Positions 17,136 to 26,412 of a DNA stretch of 64,000 nucleotides are shown here, piece by piece. The DNA comes from Larkinella rosea. GTDB taxonomy: Bacteria; Bacteroidota; Bacteroidia; Cytophagales; Spirosomataceae. The notes below the pieces were generated by a model. The model ran no database searches. It was given only the letters and a program-made list of their open reading frames with translations, and had not been told where the DNA came from. Within the stretch, counting starts at the first letter, position 1. Every line of letters starts with the position of its first letter. Position numbers and translations under genes: made by a program. The DNA lies in assembly GCF_003858635.1 (NCBI RefSeq), contig NZ_RQJO01000010.1, positions 310,001 to 374,000 of the forward strand, given 5' to 3'.

Positions 17136-17942
17136 ATGAGCCAACAACTCCGTGCGGTTATAATTGACGACGAAACCAACGCCCGCGAAGCACTTACCAA
17201 TCTGCTGAAGCTGATTTGCCCGGAAGTGGAAATTTGCGGGGAAGCGAAAAACGCCGATCTGGGCATCGAACTCATTAAAAAAGAGCGTCCGAACCTGATT
17301 TTTCTGGATATTCAGATGCCGGGTAAATCCGGCTTTGAAATGCTGTCGAGTTTCGAAAAGGTCGATTTCGGAGTCATTTTCACCACGGCCTACCAGGAAT
17401 ACGCCATTCGGGCGTTCCGGTTCAGCGCCATCGATTACCTGCTCAAACCGATCGACCCGGAAGAATTGCAGACGGCGGTCGAGCGGTTTAAATCCAAAGT
17501 AGGTAGCGTCAATCCGCAGCAGTTGCAGATCTTGCAGGAGCAGATCGAGACCACCCCGAGCCTGCGGCTGGTCCAGCGCAAAAAAAACGACAACCAGCGC
17601 ATTGCCCTGCCCACCGCCGAAGGCATTCATTTTGTGCAAATGACCGAAATTATTCAGTGCGAATCGCTGGGTTCGTACACCAAATTTCACCTTGTCAAAG
17701 GCCCGGCCATTGTGGTGTCGCGGTTATTGAAGGAGTACGAAGAGATTCTGGATAACTATTATTTTTTCCGCGTTCACCAGTCGAACATCATCAACCTCGA
17801 ACACATCAAGCGGTATGTCAAGGGCGACGGCGGCCAGGTCTGGATGAGCGACAACACCGAAATCGAAGTATCGCGCCGTCGCAAGGATGAATTTCTGTCG
17901 CTGCTGTCGGATTTTTACGTGAATTCAGGAAAATTGAAGTAA
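17136..17942 (+). CDS. LytTR-family response regulator
   Basis: This 268-residue cytoplasmic regulator has a receiver domain (residues 1-125) with the acidic pair D11/D12, phospho-acceptor D58 in LIFLDIQMPG, a conserved threonine in FTTAYQEYA, and K in YLLKPIDP. A LytTR DNA-binding domain follows (about 160-262), with IQCESLGSYTKFHL and FFRVHQSNIINLEHI. It is the partner of the kinase 3 bases upstream. LytTR proteins usually bind tandem direct repeats; no target site is evident nearby. Confidence 0.94.
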   Translation: MSQQLRAVIIDDETNAREALTNLLKLICPEVEICGEAKNADLGIELIKKERPNLIFLDIQMPGKSGFEMLSSFEKVDFGVIFTTAYQEYAIRAFRFSAIDYLLKPIDPEELQTAVERFKSKVGSVNPQQLQILQEQIETTPSLRLVQRKKNDNQRIALPTAEGIHFVQMTEIIQCESLGSYTKFHLVKGPAIVVSRLLKEYEEILDNYYFFRVHQSNIINLEHIKRYVKGDGGQVWMSDNTEIEVSRRRKDEFLSLLSDFYVNSGKLK

Positions 17943-18034
17943 AACCGGTCAGCATTCTTTTGCAACCACTCGAAACTAAGACCGGTTTTGATTGAAACAG
18001 AACACTTACCGGTGATTTTTCTTAATTTTAATGC

Positions 18035-18855
18035 ATGAGCAAACAAATAAATCAGTATGACAAGATTTTCAAAGAAAATATTGAAGCCGTCATACCGAGT
18101 TTGATGCAAAACGTCCTTGGAATCACGGCGGTTTTGTCTGAAGAGTTGCCCGATGACATTCAGCATACGAAAGAACGAAAACCGGATGTACTGAAGAAGA
18201 TCACCGATAACCAGGGCATTACATTCATTCTGCAGATTGAATTTCAGGTAGCCGACGAGCCTAAAATGATTTACCGCATGGCTGAATACTACATCATGCT
18301 CGAACGAAAATACGAATTACCAATTGAGCAATTTGTCATTTTCTTAGGATCGCCAAAACCGCACATGCCCACGCAACTAAACCGTAAGTGTCTAAAATTT
18401 AATTTTTCGCTGATTTCGTTTGACAGCCTCGATTACCACGTTTTTCTCAAATCAACATATCCCGAAGAAATCGTTCTGAGCATTCTGGCCGATTTTCAAG
18501 GAGAAGACCCCGAGAACGCGTTGCAGCAAATCATTCATCGGATTGAAGAAACGACTAGCGGTGATTTTGCGTTAGATATTTCAATCAGTTGCGTGTCTTG
18601 GCTCAATTACGTAACTTACAACTAACATTAAAAACTGTTATGGACAGCATTGCCAAATTTATCAGCAAAGAAAAAGATGCTCTTTACTTGCTTGGAATTG
18701 ATGATGGCGAGGAGAAAGCAAAATAGCAGACACAGACAAAGTTTGTAACCAATTTGTTAACAGAAACGAATTTCACCATTGAACGAGTAGCGAAAATTGC
18801 CGACGTAACAATTGAATTCGTAAAGGAAATCCAGCAAAAAATCGCTGCGAAATAG
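18035..18855 (+). pseudogene. Rpn/PD-(D/E)XK nuclease-family gene, broken by a frameshift and a stop
   Basis: The first 180 residues (YDKIFKENIEAVIPSLMQ, then ERKPDVLKKI and FILQIEFQ, the D...E-x-Q core) match the Rpn family of transposase-like PD-(D/E)XK nucleases. Near 18574 the frame is lost. In the next frame the expected continuation RYFNQLRVLAQLRNLQ appears, consistent with loss of one base in TTA(A)GA. That frame is then stopped by TAG at 18724-18726, and beyond it the typical C-terminal end (FTIERVAKIADVTIEFVKEIQ) continues to TAG at 18853-18855. Two lesions make a working product unlikely, although a 196-residue truncated protein could be made. The region is richer in A and T than its neighbours, which suits horizontal origin. 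Confidence 0.8.
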
Positions 18856-18869
18856 CGGTTTTAAGGACT

Positions 18870-20330
18870 TCAGGGTGTTTTCAAAATCCGCTCCAGCATC
18901 TGTTTTCCGCCCTGGTTGTCCGCATTCAACGCGATTGATTTCTTATACATGACGATCGCGTCCTCCTTTTGCCCATTTTTATAAAGGGCTTCCCCATAGC
19001 TGTCATACACATTCCAGCTTTCCGGAAACAGATCGACATTGAGCTTGAAAATACCCAGCGCTTCTTTGAGTTGACCCCGGCTCATCATCCGGTAGGCCCA
19101 GTCGTTCAGATCGGTTTCGGTCGGCTGGAAACGCGGATTTTTCTTTTTTTCTTCCGCATAAACCGCACCGGCGTTTTCAAAACCGCTTTTGCGCAATGCC
19201 ACATGGAGCGTCGTAATGGGGTCGGATTTCGGGATTTCCGGGTTGTAGCAGCCCGCCAGTTCATCGATAAACTCCTCCGGGGAAGCGCCCGCCAGGTTGG
19301 TTAATACCACAATCGCCAGTTCATCTTCGGGATACACAAAAAAAGCCGAGCGCCCTCCACCCGTAGCAATCATCGCGCTGTGTTGGGGGCGCGGTTTGGT
19401 CACCCAGCCCATCGCCCACTGCGTTGGTCTGCCGTCATTGTATTTTCCCGGCGTCCAGAGTGCGTTTAGGGTGGTTTTTGATTGAAAAAGTTGGCCCCCT
19501 TGCAGTCCGATAATCCAGCGAGCCAGGTCTTCCGCCGTGCTGTTCATCCCGGATGCGGTGCGACGAAAAGCCGGAAAAATTTCATACGAGTTAGTCAGTT
19601 TGCCCTCCGGGAAAGTCCGTCCGTCCATTTTGGTAACATATCCATACGATTGTGTTTTGTTCGGAATCACATCGCGCGAATCGCCCAAACCGGTATTGGG
19701 CATCCCGACAACCCGTAACTGCCGCTCCTGAAAAACTTCAGCAAACGGCTTTTCGCGAAATTTTTCGATGATTTTCCCCAGTAAAGCGTAGTTGGTCTGG
19801 TTATACAGAAATTGCGTCCCGGTCGGAAAATCCATCGGCATCGCCTTCGTTTTTTCCCAGGCGGTTTCCTCGTCCATCACCCGGCCCATCGGCGACGAAT
19901 CAATTACCCGAAGAATGTCCGGCAAACCGGAAACGTGCGTCAGCAATTGCCGGATCGTTACAGGCTGCCAGGTCGCCGGTAGTCCACCAAGGTAACGGGA
20001 AACCGGGGCCGCCAGATCTACTTTCCCCTCCTCTACTAATTGCATCACCGCGACGCCGGTAAAGGCTTTGGTGCAGGAATTGATCGAGAAAACACTTTGA
20101 TTGGTGACGGGAGTCGAATATTGAATATTGCCAATGCCATACGATTTCAGCAGGACTATTTTCCCGCGTTGAACGACCGCCAGCTGGAGCCCGGGAATCC
20201 GGCGCTCTTTCATTTCACGCTGTATAATGGTTTCAATATCGGCCGTTTGAGCAAAAACCGGATTTATTCCGGTAAAGAACGCACTCAGTGCGATAAAGCA
20301 CAGCGTCCATTTCTGTATCTGTTGTTTCAT
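18870..20330 (-). CDS. Exported class C beta-lactamase-fold serine hydrolase with TPR tail
   Basis: The 486-residue protein has a signal peptide ending near VFAQ, a beta-lactamase/DD-peptidase domain (about 30-370), and two TPR-like helices at the end (about 410-480; NVYDSYGEALYKNGQKEDA). The catalytic SxxK is S85-C-T-K88. The usual Y-x-N motif is YNQ (in FLYNQTNYALLG), and TGGG near 320 stands for the third motif. Relatives include esterases, D-aminopeptidases and beta-lactamase-like proteins, so resistance should not be assumed. It is divergent from the lipoprotein gene and a separate unit. Confidence 0.87.
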   Translation of the reverse strand: MKQQIQKWTLCFIALSAFFTGINPVFAQTADIETIIQREMKERRIPGLQLAVVQRGKIVLLKSYGIGNIQYSTPVTNQSVFSINSCTKAFTGVAVMQLVEEGKVDLAAPVSRYLGGLPATWQPVTIRQLLTHVSGLPDILRVIDSSPMGRVMDEETAWEKTKAMPMDFPTGTQFLYNQTNYALLGKIIEKFREKPFAEVFQERQLRVVGMPNTGLGDSRDVIPNKTQSYGYVTKMDGRTFPEGKLTNSYEIFPAFRRTASGMNSTAEDLARWIIGLQGGQLFQSKTTLNALWTPGKYNDGRPTQWAMGWVTKPRPQHSAMIATGGGRSAFFVYPEDELAIVVLTNLAGASPEEFIDELAGCYNPEIPKSDPITTLHVALRKSGFENAGAVYAEEKKKNPRFQPTETDLNDWAYRMMSRGQLKEALGIFKLNVDLFPESWNVYDSYGEALYKNGQKEDAIVMYKKSIALNADNQGGKQMLERILKTP

Positions 20331-20549
20331 TTGAATTTTTCGTTGCTCCCAAAAAGCCGTGCAATTAAGATCCCGCAGGTAACTTCCATTTCATCACAAG
20401 GTTACACGATCGCTACCGAAATCTTCAATTATCAGACAGCAGACTACACCCACGTTTCCTTTTTTAACCAAATGTAGGGTAATTACCACCGCGTTTAAAG
20501 CCAGAAGCCCCTCCTGCATAGTCCTGATTTTCTGCCCTACCAGCCGTTG

Positions 20550-20557
20550 TAGTTTTG
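20550..20557 (+). promoter_or_regulatory. Candidate -7 element TAGTTTTG before the lipoprotein gene
   Basis: This octamer matches TAnnTTTG about 90 bases ahead of the start at 20647; the matching -33 element is weak. I see nothing else of note in the 316-base divergent gap 20331-20646. Confidence 0.4.
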
Positions 20558-20646
20558 AAGCATCAAAGGGAAACAAGGTTCAACCAACAAACAAAATTTC
20601 CTTGCAATCGCCCGATTCAAACTCTTAACAACAACGCTCTAAAATC

Positions 20647-21126
20647 ATGAAAGCTTCAAAATTTTTTATCCTCCTCACCCTCATTGGTTTCGTCGGTTTC
20701 AGTTCCTGCAGCAAAAAATCGGACGATGTTTCCCCGCAGGAAGCCGCGACAAGCACCGCTGGTTTCCGGGTTAAAATTGATGGCAAAAGCTACGCGCCGG
20801 ATTTTTCGTACGCCCTGACTAATTTTCCGGGCAATGATAAGTACTACGCCATTTATGGCCTGGACAGCAAAACCAGTGATGTTGTAGCCATTGCGCTGCC
20901 CAATACCGCTGGCGTCGGAACCCACGAAATCAGTAATGTTACGTTTGGAGTAATGAACCTCGGTCAACAAAGTTTTTCGACCATCAACGGCGGAACCGGA
21001 ACCATTACCATCACAACGAAAACCGCAACAACCGTGGCTGGTACCTTTAGTTTTACCGCTTATGACTCCGCCGGTGCGCAGAAAAAGGCATTAACGGAAG
21101 GCAGCTTCAACGTAACGTTCCGGTAG
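20647..21126 (+). CDS. Small lipoprotein of unknown function
   Basis: The 159-residue protein has a hydrophobic leader and a lipobox-like FSSC (cysteine at 20), followed by a polar linker with KKSDD and then a beta-rich domain (about 40-159) full of G, T and S (GGTGTITITTKTATTVAGTFSF). Such lipid-anchored beta proteins are common in Bacteroidota and often lie on the cell surface. The domain resembles the DUF6252 type; I do not assign a function. It stands alone, with its own terminator at 21163. Confidence 0.75.
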   Translation: MKASKFFILLTLIGFVGFSSCSKKSDDVSPQEAATSTAGFRVKIDGKSYAPDFSYALTNFPGNDKYYAIYGLDSKTSDVVAIALPNTAGVGTHEISNVTFGVMNLGQQSFSTINGGTGTITITTKTATTVAGTFSFTAYDSAGAQKKALTEGSFNVTFR

Positions 21127-21162
21127 CCAATTCCCACAGTTACTAACCCTCGCTATATCCAC

Positions 21163-21194
21163 ACGGCCCTTTCGCAAGAAGGGCCGTTTTTTTT
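21163..21194 (+). terminator. Rho-independent terminator of the lipoprotein gene
   Basis: ACGGCCCTT (21163-21171) pairs perfectly with AAGGGCCGT (21179-21187) around a 7-base loop and is followed by eight T. Confidence 0.9.
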
Positions 21195-21307
21195 CGTACC
21201 TATTGCCCAGTTGTACAGACCAGCCAGGGGAAATTTTAAGGAAATTTTCCAGTATAAAAACTTTATATATAATTAAATTATATATTACAAAAAAATTTAG
21301 TTGCCCA

Positions 21308-22768
21308 ATGCCCATTTCACCGATTTCTATTCGCTCCAGGCGGTTTTCCGGTTTCCTGTTTTTACTGATATCTGGTTGCGGTACTGTTCAGGCACAATCT
21401 CATTTATCAGACAAAATCCGGCAGGTTGAAAATACGCTTTTACCCGCCATTGTCGTTGAAGGTGAACCGCCGTTCAATCTGACCGATCGGATGGCCGAAC
21501 TCAAGATTCCCGGACTCAGCATTGCCGTCATTCAGGATGGCAAAATTGAGTGGACAAAAGGATACGGTTTTGCCAGTGAGGAGGATAAACACCCGGTCGA
21601 TGAAAATACCCTGTTTCAGGCCGCTTCAATCAGTAAACCGGTAGCCGCTCTGGCGACTTTACATTGGGTTGAAAAAGGAAAATTTTCGTTGGATCGACCC
21701 GTCAATACGTATTTGAAAGGCTGGCAATTACAGGACAATCGATACACCAAAACGGAACAGGTAACGCTCCGGCGCATTCTGAGCCACACCGCCGGGTTAA
21801 GCGTACACGGTTTTCGGGGGTACGCAACCGGTGAAGAAATTCCCTCGCTGCTTCACGTTTTGAAGGGTGAAAAACCAGCGAATTCACCAGCGGTTCTACC
21901 AGACACCGTCCCCGGTTCTATGTTCCGGTATTCGGGTGGCGGGTATACGGTTTTGCAAAAAGCGTTGGTCGACCAGTTCAATAAACCGTTCCCGGTTCTG
22001 ATGCAGGAAACGGTTCTGTCAACGCTCGGAATGCGACATAGCAGCTACGAGCAACCACTGGCCGACCGGTTCCGTAGGTTGGCGGCTACGGGTTATTTAG
22101 TTAACGGCCAGGCTGTTGCGGGCAATTGGCATACTTATCCTGAAATGGCGGCCGCCGGTTTGTGGACAACCCCATCCGATCTGGCGCGTTATGTGATTGA
22201 AATTCAGAAATCCGTACAGGGGAAATCCAACCGGGTGATTTCCAAAGCGATGACGGAGCAAATGCTGACCAAAAACCGGGATCTGTACGGCTTGGGCCCC
22301 ATGATGCAAAACGAAGGGGATTCGTTGCTGTTTATTCACGGTGGCTCCAATGAGGGTTTTCGCAGTTTATACGTAGCGCAGGCACACCACGGCAACGGTG
22401 TTGTGGTGATGACCAATTCCGACAACGGTTTTACCATCATTTATGACCTGATGAGAAGTATCTCGAAAGTCTACGGCTGGAATTTTTACAAACCGACCGT
22501 AGTCAAAAAGTACAACTTAAGCGCAGACCAGATCAGCCGGATCGTTGGCAAATACAGCATGCCGGATTACCCATTCGAGATAGTTCAAACCAACGGAAAA
22601 CTCTACCTGAAGCCGCACTGGGAAAAGGCCGTCATGGAACTTATTCCGGAAAGCCCCGAAAGCTTCGTGGATCGGGACGAGCAACAACGACTGGAGGTCA
22701 TCTACGAAAACAGCAGTCAGGTGAAGGCAATCAAATTGTACGGCGATGTGTTTACCAAAGAAAAATAA
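21308..22768 (+). CDS. Beta-lactamase-fold serine hydrolase, probable lipoprotein
   Basis: I start this gene at 21308 because the sequence upstream is very AT-rich and non-coding in character, and the codons after 21308 form a proper leader (FSGFLFLLISGC, cysteine 24). The 486-residue product has SxxK as S107-I-S-K110 in QAASISKPVAAL, YSGGGY in the place of Y-x-N near 217, and HGGSNEG for the third motif near 340. The tail (about 400-486) is a small beta domain of the sort found in D-aminopeptidase/esterase relatives. It resembles the protein at 18870-20330 in fold but not closely in sequence, so the two are not a recent duplication. The substrate is unknown. Confidence 0.87.
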   Translation: MPISPISIRSRRFSGFLFLLISGCGTVQAQSHLSDKIRQVENTLLPAIVVEGEPPFNLTDRMAELKIPGLSIAVIQDGKIEWTKGYGFASEEDKHPVDENTLFQAASISKPVAALATLHWVEKGKFSLDRPVNTYLKGWQLQDNRYTKTEQVTLRRILSHTAGLSVHGFRGYATGEEIPSLLHVLKGEKPANSPAVLPDTVPGSMFRYSGGGYTVLQKALVDQFNKPFPVLMQETVLSTLGMRHSSYEQPLADRFRRLAATGYLVNGQAVAGNWHTYPEMAAAGLWTTPSDLARYVIEIQKSVQGKSNRVISKAMTEQMLTKNRDLYGLGPMMQNEGDSLLFIHGGSNEGFRSLYVAQAHHGNGVVVMTNSDNGFTIIYDLMRSISKVYGWNFYKPTVVKKYNLSADQISRIVGKYSMPDYPFEIVQTNGKLYLKPHWEKAVMELIPESPESFVDRDEQQRLEVIYENSSQVKAIKLYGDVFTKEK

Positions 22769-22882
22769 GGGAGAAAAACCGGTGACACCTTTTCCGGGAT
22801 GATTGTGTTAATCAAGTGTCTTATACGCCATTAAGTAATTGAACCTTGTAAAACCGCCGGAGCCATTGACGGTCTGAACCTT

Positions 22883-23635
22883 ATGAAAGCCTTACTGAAT
22901 TGTTCAACGCTGGCCGTTTGTTGCCTGGCATTGATTGGTGCCTCCCCCGAACAGCGTTTGAATGCCGGTTACGAACCCGTTGCCGTTCTGGAATTATTTA
23001 CGTCGCAGGGCTGCTCCAGTTGCCCACCCGCCGACAAACTGCTCAATGAGGTCATTACGGAAGCGAATTCTAAGAACCAGCACGTCTACGGTTTGTCGTT
23101 TCACGTCGATTACTGGGACCGGCTGGGTTGGAAAGATCCGTATAGCAATCGCCAGTTTTCGAACCGGCAACGCCAATACGCCCGCCAGTTTGCCGCAAAA
23201 GGCGTTTACACGCCCCAGGAAGTGGTCAATGGAAAAACGGAATTTGTGGGATCAAACCGGCAACGGCTTCAATCTTCCCTGGCCGAATCGTTGAGCCAAC
23301 CCGCCACGGTGGCAATTTCGCTCGCCTTGTCAGTCCAAAAACCGGAGGCTGTAACGGTCGCCTATAAGCTGAAAGGCGGTTTTCAGGATGCGGTTTTGCA
23401 TGTGGCCCTGGTCAGCAAATCGACGGAAACGACCGTTAGCCGGGGCGAGAATGCCGGACGGAAACTCGAACACCGCAACGTTGTCCGTACCTTAGAAACC
23501 GTCCCGGCTAGCGAATCTGGAAACATAACGCTTTCATTACCAGCCGATTTTGACCGATCGAAGGGATCGATCATCGCGTACGCTCAAGCTCGGCAGGGCC
23601 TATTAATAACCGGAGCCCATAAACTGGATTTGTAA
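22883..23635 (+). CDS. DUF1223 thioredoxin-like exported protein
   Basis: The 250-residue protein has a signal peptide (about 1-20) and the DUF1223 core VLELFTSQGCSSCPPADKLL with a C44-S-S-C47 pair in thioredoxin position. FHVDYWDRLGWKDPYSN and YTPQEVVNGKTEFVGS are further family landmarks. The family is widespread and uncharacterised; a periplasmic thiol-redox role is inferred from fold and motif. The gene appears to be monocistronic. Confidence 0.88.
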   Translation: MKALLNCSTLAVCCLALIGASPEQRLNAGYEPVAVLELFTSQGCSSCPPADKLLNEVITEANSKNQHVYGLSFHVDYWDRLGWKDPYSNRQFSNRQRQYARQFAAKGVYTPQEVVNGKTEFVGSNRQRLQSSLAESLSQPATVAISLALSVQKPEAVTVAYKLKGGFQDAVLHVALVSKSTETTVSRGENAGRKLEHRNVVRTLETVPASESGNITLSLPADFDRSKGSIIAYAQARQGLLITGAHKLDL

Positions 23636-23850
23636 GTTTTACGTTTTCTATCCGGATTAAGCCGCTGTACAATCCGGTACGGTGGCTTTTTCTCTCTACC
23701 CCTCGCTTGTTTTTTCTGTTTTGACATCACTATCAGAATACCAATTGCCGCGTTTCAGTTGGCTAATGCTCAAATCAACGGGGGCAATTACCTATATTGC
23801 CACGCATTTTTGCGCCGTCCCAAAAAAACCGTCCCCGAGACATCACACCC

Positions 23851-24789
23851 ATGGAAGAACAGATTTTAGGCCTGCACCACATCACGGCCATTGCCGGAAA
23901 CGCCCAGAAAAATTTCAATTTTTACACCAAAGTGCTGGGCCTGCGGTTTATCAAAAAAACCGTCAACTTCGATGATCCGCACACCTACCATTTCTATTTC
24001 GGCGACGAAGGCGGCTCGCCGGGTACCATCCTGACGTTTTTTCCGTGGGGCAATGCCGTGCAGCCGGGACGCCGGGGGACGGGCATGGCGACCGAAATTG
24101 GGTATTCTGTTCCGGATGGCAGTCTGGAGTTCTGGCAAAAACGGTTTGCCGATCACAACGTCATTTATAACAAACCCACGCAGCGGTTCGGAGAAACCTA
24201 CCTCCCTTTTCTGGACCCCGATGGCCTGAAACTGGAACTGATTGTTTCAAAAACCGCCGACAATCGGACGCCCTGGGAAACCAGTGAGGTGAAGGCGGAT
24301 GTGGCAACCAAAGGTTTTCACAACACGACGCTAACGCTGCAAAACATCAAACCCACGGCGGATTTGCTAACCGAACTCTTTGGCTACCAACTCATTGATC
24401 AACACGTCAACCGCTACCGGTTTGCGACCAGCGCGGTCGAAAATGCCTCCCTGATCGATCTGGTGGAGGTGCCGGGTGAAAACCGGGGGCACGTAGCGGG
24501 CGGAACGATCCACCACGTGGCGTTTCGGGTTAAAGATGAAGCGGTTCAGAAGGGGTTTCAGGAGCGCCTTGCCGATAAAGGGTTCAACGTGACCGAGCAG
24601 ATCGACCGGAATTATTTTCATTCGATCTACTTCCGTGAACCGGGTGGGGTTCTGTTTGAAATCGCGACTGACAACCCCGGCTTTTCCGTCGACGAACCGG
24701 TCAGTGAGCTGGGCACGCATCTGATGCTGCCCCCGCAATACGAACCACGACGCGCGGAGATCGAAAGTCATTTACCGGTTTTGGGGTAA
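23851..24789 (+). CDS. Ring-cleaving dioxygenase, two-VOC-domain (MhqO/glyoxalase-like)
   Basis: The 312-residue cytoplasmic protein has two vicinal-oxygen-chelate modules. The first (about 1-140) begins with GLHHITAIAGNAQKNFNFYT; the second (about 150-290) contains GTIHHVAFRV and YFHSIYFREPGGVLFEIAT. The conserved histidines and the glutamate in VLFEIAT are the likely metal ligands. Relatives are annotated as hydroquinone-type ring-cleaving dioxygenases induced by quinone stress, but substrate cannot be read from the sequence. I choose the start at 23851 because the VOC domain begins at once there. A shared hairpin terminator separates it from the convergent gene. Confidence 0.87.
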   Translation: MEEQILGLHHITAIAGNAQKNFNFYTKVLGLRFIKKTVNFDDPHTYHFYFGDEGGSPGTILTFFPWGNAVQPGRRGTGMATEIGYSVPDGSLEFWQKRFADHNVIYNKPTQRFGETYLPFLDPDGLKLELIVSKTADNRTPWETSEVKADVATKGFHNTTLTLQNIKPTADLLTELFGYQLIDQHVNRYRFATSAVENASLIDLVEVPGENRGHVAGGTIHHVAFRVKDEAVQKGFQERLADKGFNVTEQIDRNYFHSIYFREPGGVLFEIATDNPGFSVDEPVSELGTHLMLPPQYEPRRAEIESHLPVLG

Positions 24790-24794
24790 AACAG

Positions 24795-24827
24795 AAATGG
24801 GTAACGATTCGAAGCCGTTACCCATTT
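24795..24827. terminator. Bidirectional hairpin between convergent genes
   Basis: AAATGGGTAACG (24795-24806) and CGTTACCCATTT (24816-24827) are perfect complements around 9 bases, placed between the stop codons of two convergent genes. The U-runs are short. Confidence 0.65.
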
Positions 24828-24842
24828 ACCAACCATCTCTAG

Positions 24843-26393
24843 TTACAAATTGGCTTTGATCGGCTTGTTGTCATACGTCAACAGGTTCGTCATCCGGATC
24901 GTGTACTCTGGATTCGGGTTGAGCACTTTCACCCGAATCGAATGTTTGCCCTTCGGCAGTTGGTATTTCCAGAACAGATCGTGGCGTCGTGACGTGAAAC
25001 TAACGGGCAGTTTAGCGGTTTCAACCCGTTTGCCATCCAGATACAATTCGGCGTTGAAAACGTAATTAGCATTCGATCGCTCGCGCGGAGCCGACTGCCG
25101 GGCCGCTCCGGCATTGCCCATCAACACGAAACCAATGCCGTCAAATTCAGTGGTGTATTCATCGGTCAACTCTTTCTGAATCGTTTTTTTCTCGATCGGA
25201 AAATGGCCCGTAAAAGCCTGTTCCAGCCGAACGGTTTTCGGCGTTTGTACGGCAATGGTAACGTTGTCGCCCGACACCTGCCCGCCATTCTTCTGCACCA
25301 CCTGCAAAGCGTGTTTCAAGCCCATCTGGTAGACGTCATTCAGCGACATCGTTGTGTATTTGAAGTCAATGTCTTCGGCTTCTTTCAGCCCCATCGTCCA
25401 GTGCGCCGGGATTTTGTCGTACCCGATCATCGTACCTAAAATCCCTCCCGCCGATGACGGATTGCAGTCGGAATCCTGCCCGCATCGGGTACTGATTTCC
25501 ATCGTTTTGGTGAAATCGCCGTTGCCGTACAGCAACCCGATCACAATGTAAGCCGCGTTGATTTTTGCGTCGATGTTGAACGGAACATGCACGCCATCGG
25601 GACAACCCACTTCGTCGGCCCACTTGCGCTGGGTTTCAAACCACGTCTGTTTCCAGTCGTTCGGATATTTCGCGTGCCACTTGATCACGTCCGCAATGCA
25701 TTGATAGAAAGTGCTTTGCGCCGGAATCGTTTTCAGGGATTCCTTCACCACGTAGTTAATATCGCTCGAAACGAACGCCAGCGAATACATCGCTCCCACA
25801 TACACCCCGCCATACCAGCCGTCGCCGTAGTTCATGATGTGGCCAATGCCGTCGCCGATCTGAGCAGCCGTATTCGGCATGCCGGGGGCCATCAGGCCCG
25901 AAAAATCCGCTTCGATCTGGAAATCAATGTCATCGGCGTGCGGATTATTGAGCCAGTGGCCAGATTCGGGGGCGTTGATGCCATTCAGAATGTTGTAGCG
26001 ACCGGCCTGATTGGCGTGCCAGAGCATGTATTCGGCGTTAGCGTAGGCCTTGGCGTGAGAAGCCGTCGGCGCGTCAAGTCCCTCTTTTTCAAATACATCG
26101 ACGAACGTGAGGTCCATGTACAGATCGTCGTACAGTCCCGGATTGTTGATCATCGTGTGTTTGATGTAGCCGTCGTACCACGGAATATTCTGGTAATCAT
26201 TGATCATCGTTCCCGGATAACGGAACTCCGTGGGTCCGCCAAAGGTGCAGCCAATCACCTGACCGGCCCAGCCGCCTTTGATTTTATTCTGCAAAGCGGT
26301 TTTTGACATCGTCACGGCTTTGGGTGCGCTTTTAGGGGGCTGAAAAGCCGCCAGAACGATTAGACTGAGGGATAACAGAAAGACTTTTTTCAT
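24843..26393 (-). CDS. Exported ADP-ribosylglycohydrolase-family protein
   Basis: The 516-residue protein has a signal peptide (FLLSLSLIVLAAF) and an ADP-ribosylglycohydrolase fold: KGGWAGQVIGCTFGGPTEF at the start, the acidic patch DDLYMDLTFVDVF near 95-108, and CGQDSDCNPSSAGGILG near 300-316 give the aspartates that hold the metals in DraG-type enzymes. A C-terminal beta domain (about 420-516) resembles a carbohydrate-binding module. The enzymes cleave N- or O-glycosidic bonds to ribose. It is the last gene after susC and susD, and rbsK lies in the same run, so release of ribose from ADP-ribose-like or nucleoside substrates in the periplasm is the natural inference. The true substrate is unproven. 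Confidence 0.86.
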   Translation of the reverse strand: MKKVFLLSLSLIVLAAFQPPKSAPKAVTMSKTALQNKIKGGWAGQVIGCTFGGPTEFRYPGTMINDYQNIPWYDGYIKHTMINNPGLYDDLYMDLTFVDVFEKEGLDAPTASHAKAYANAEYMLWHANQAGRYNILNGINAPESGHWLNNPHADDIDFQIEADFSGLMAPGMPNTAAQIGDGIGHIMNYGDGWYGGVYVGAMYSLAFVSSDINYVVKESLKTIPAQSTFYQCIADVIKWHAKYPNDWKQTWFETQRKWADEVGCPDGVHVPFNIDAKINAAYIVIGLLYGNGDFTKTMEISTRCGQDSDCNPSSAGGILGTMIGYDKIPAHWTMGLKEAEDIDFKYTTMSLNDVYQMGLKHALQVVQKNGGQVSGDNVTIAVQTPKTVRLEQAFTGHFPIEKKTIQKELTDEYTTEFDGIGFVLMGNAGAARQSAPRERSNANYVFNAELYLDGKRVETAKLPVSFTSRRHDLFWKYQLPKGKHSIRVKVLNPNPEYTIRMTNLLTYDNKPIKANL

Positions 26394-26412
26394 AATGAAA
26401 TCAGGTTGAAAA

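Noticed and set aside
21203-21307. Longer start of the serine hydrolase gene
   Set aside because: These codons are very AT-rich and encode no signal-like sequence, whereas a proper leader starts at 21308.
18870-22768. Antibiotic-resistance beta-lactamases
   Set aside because: The fold and SxxK are present, but the other motifs differ from true class C enzymes and the fold is shared by many esterases and peptidases; no resistance claim is supported.
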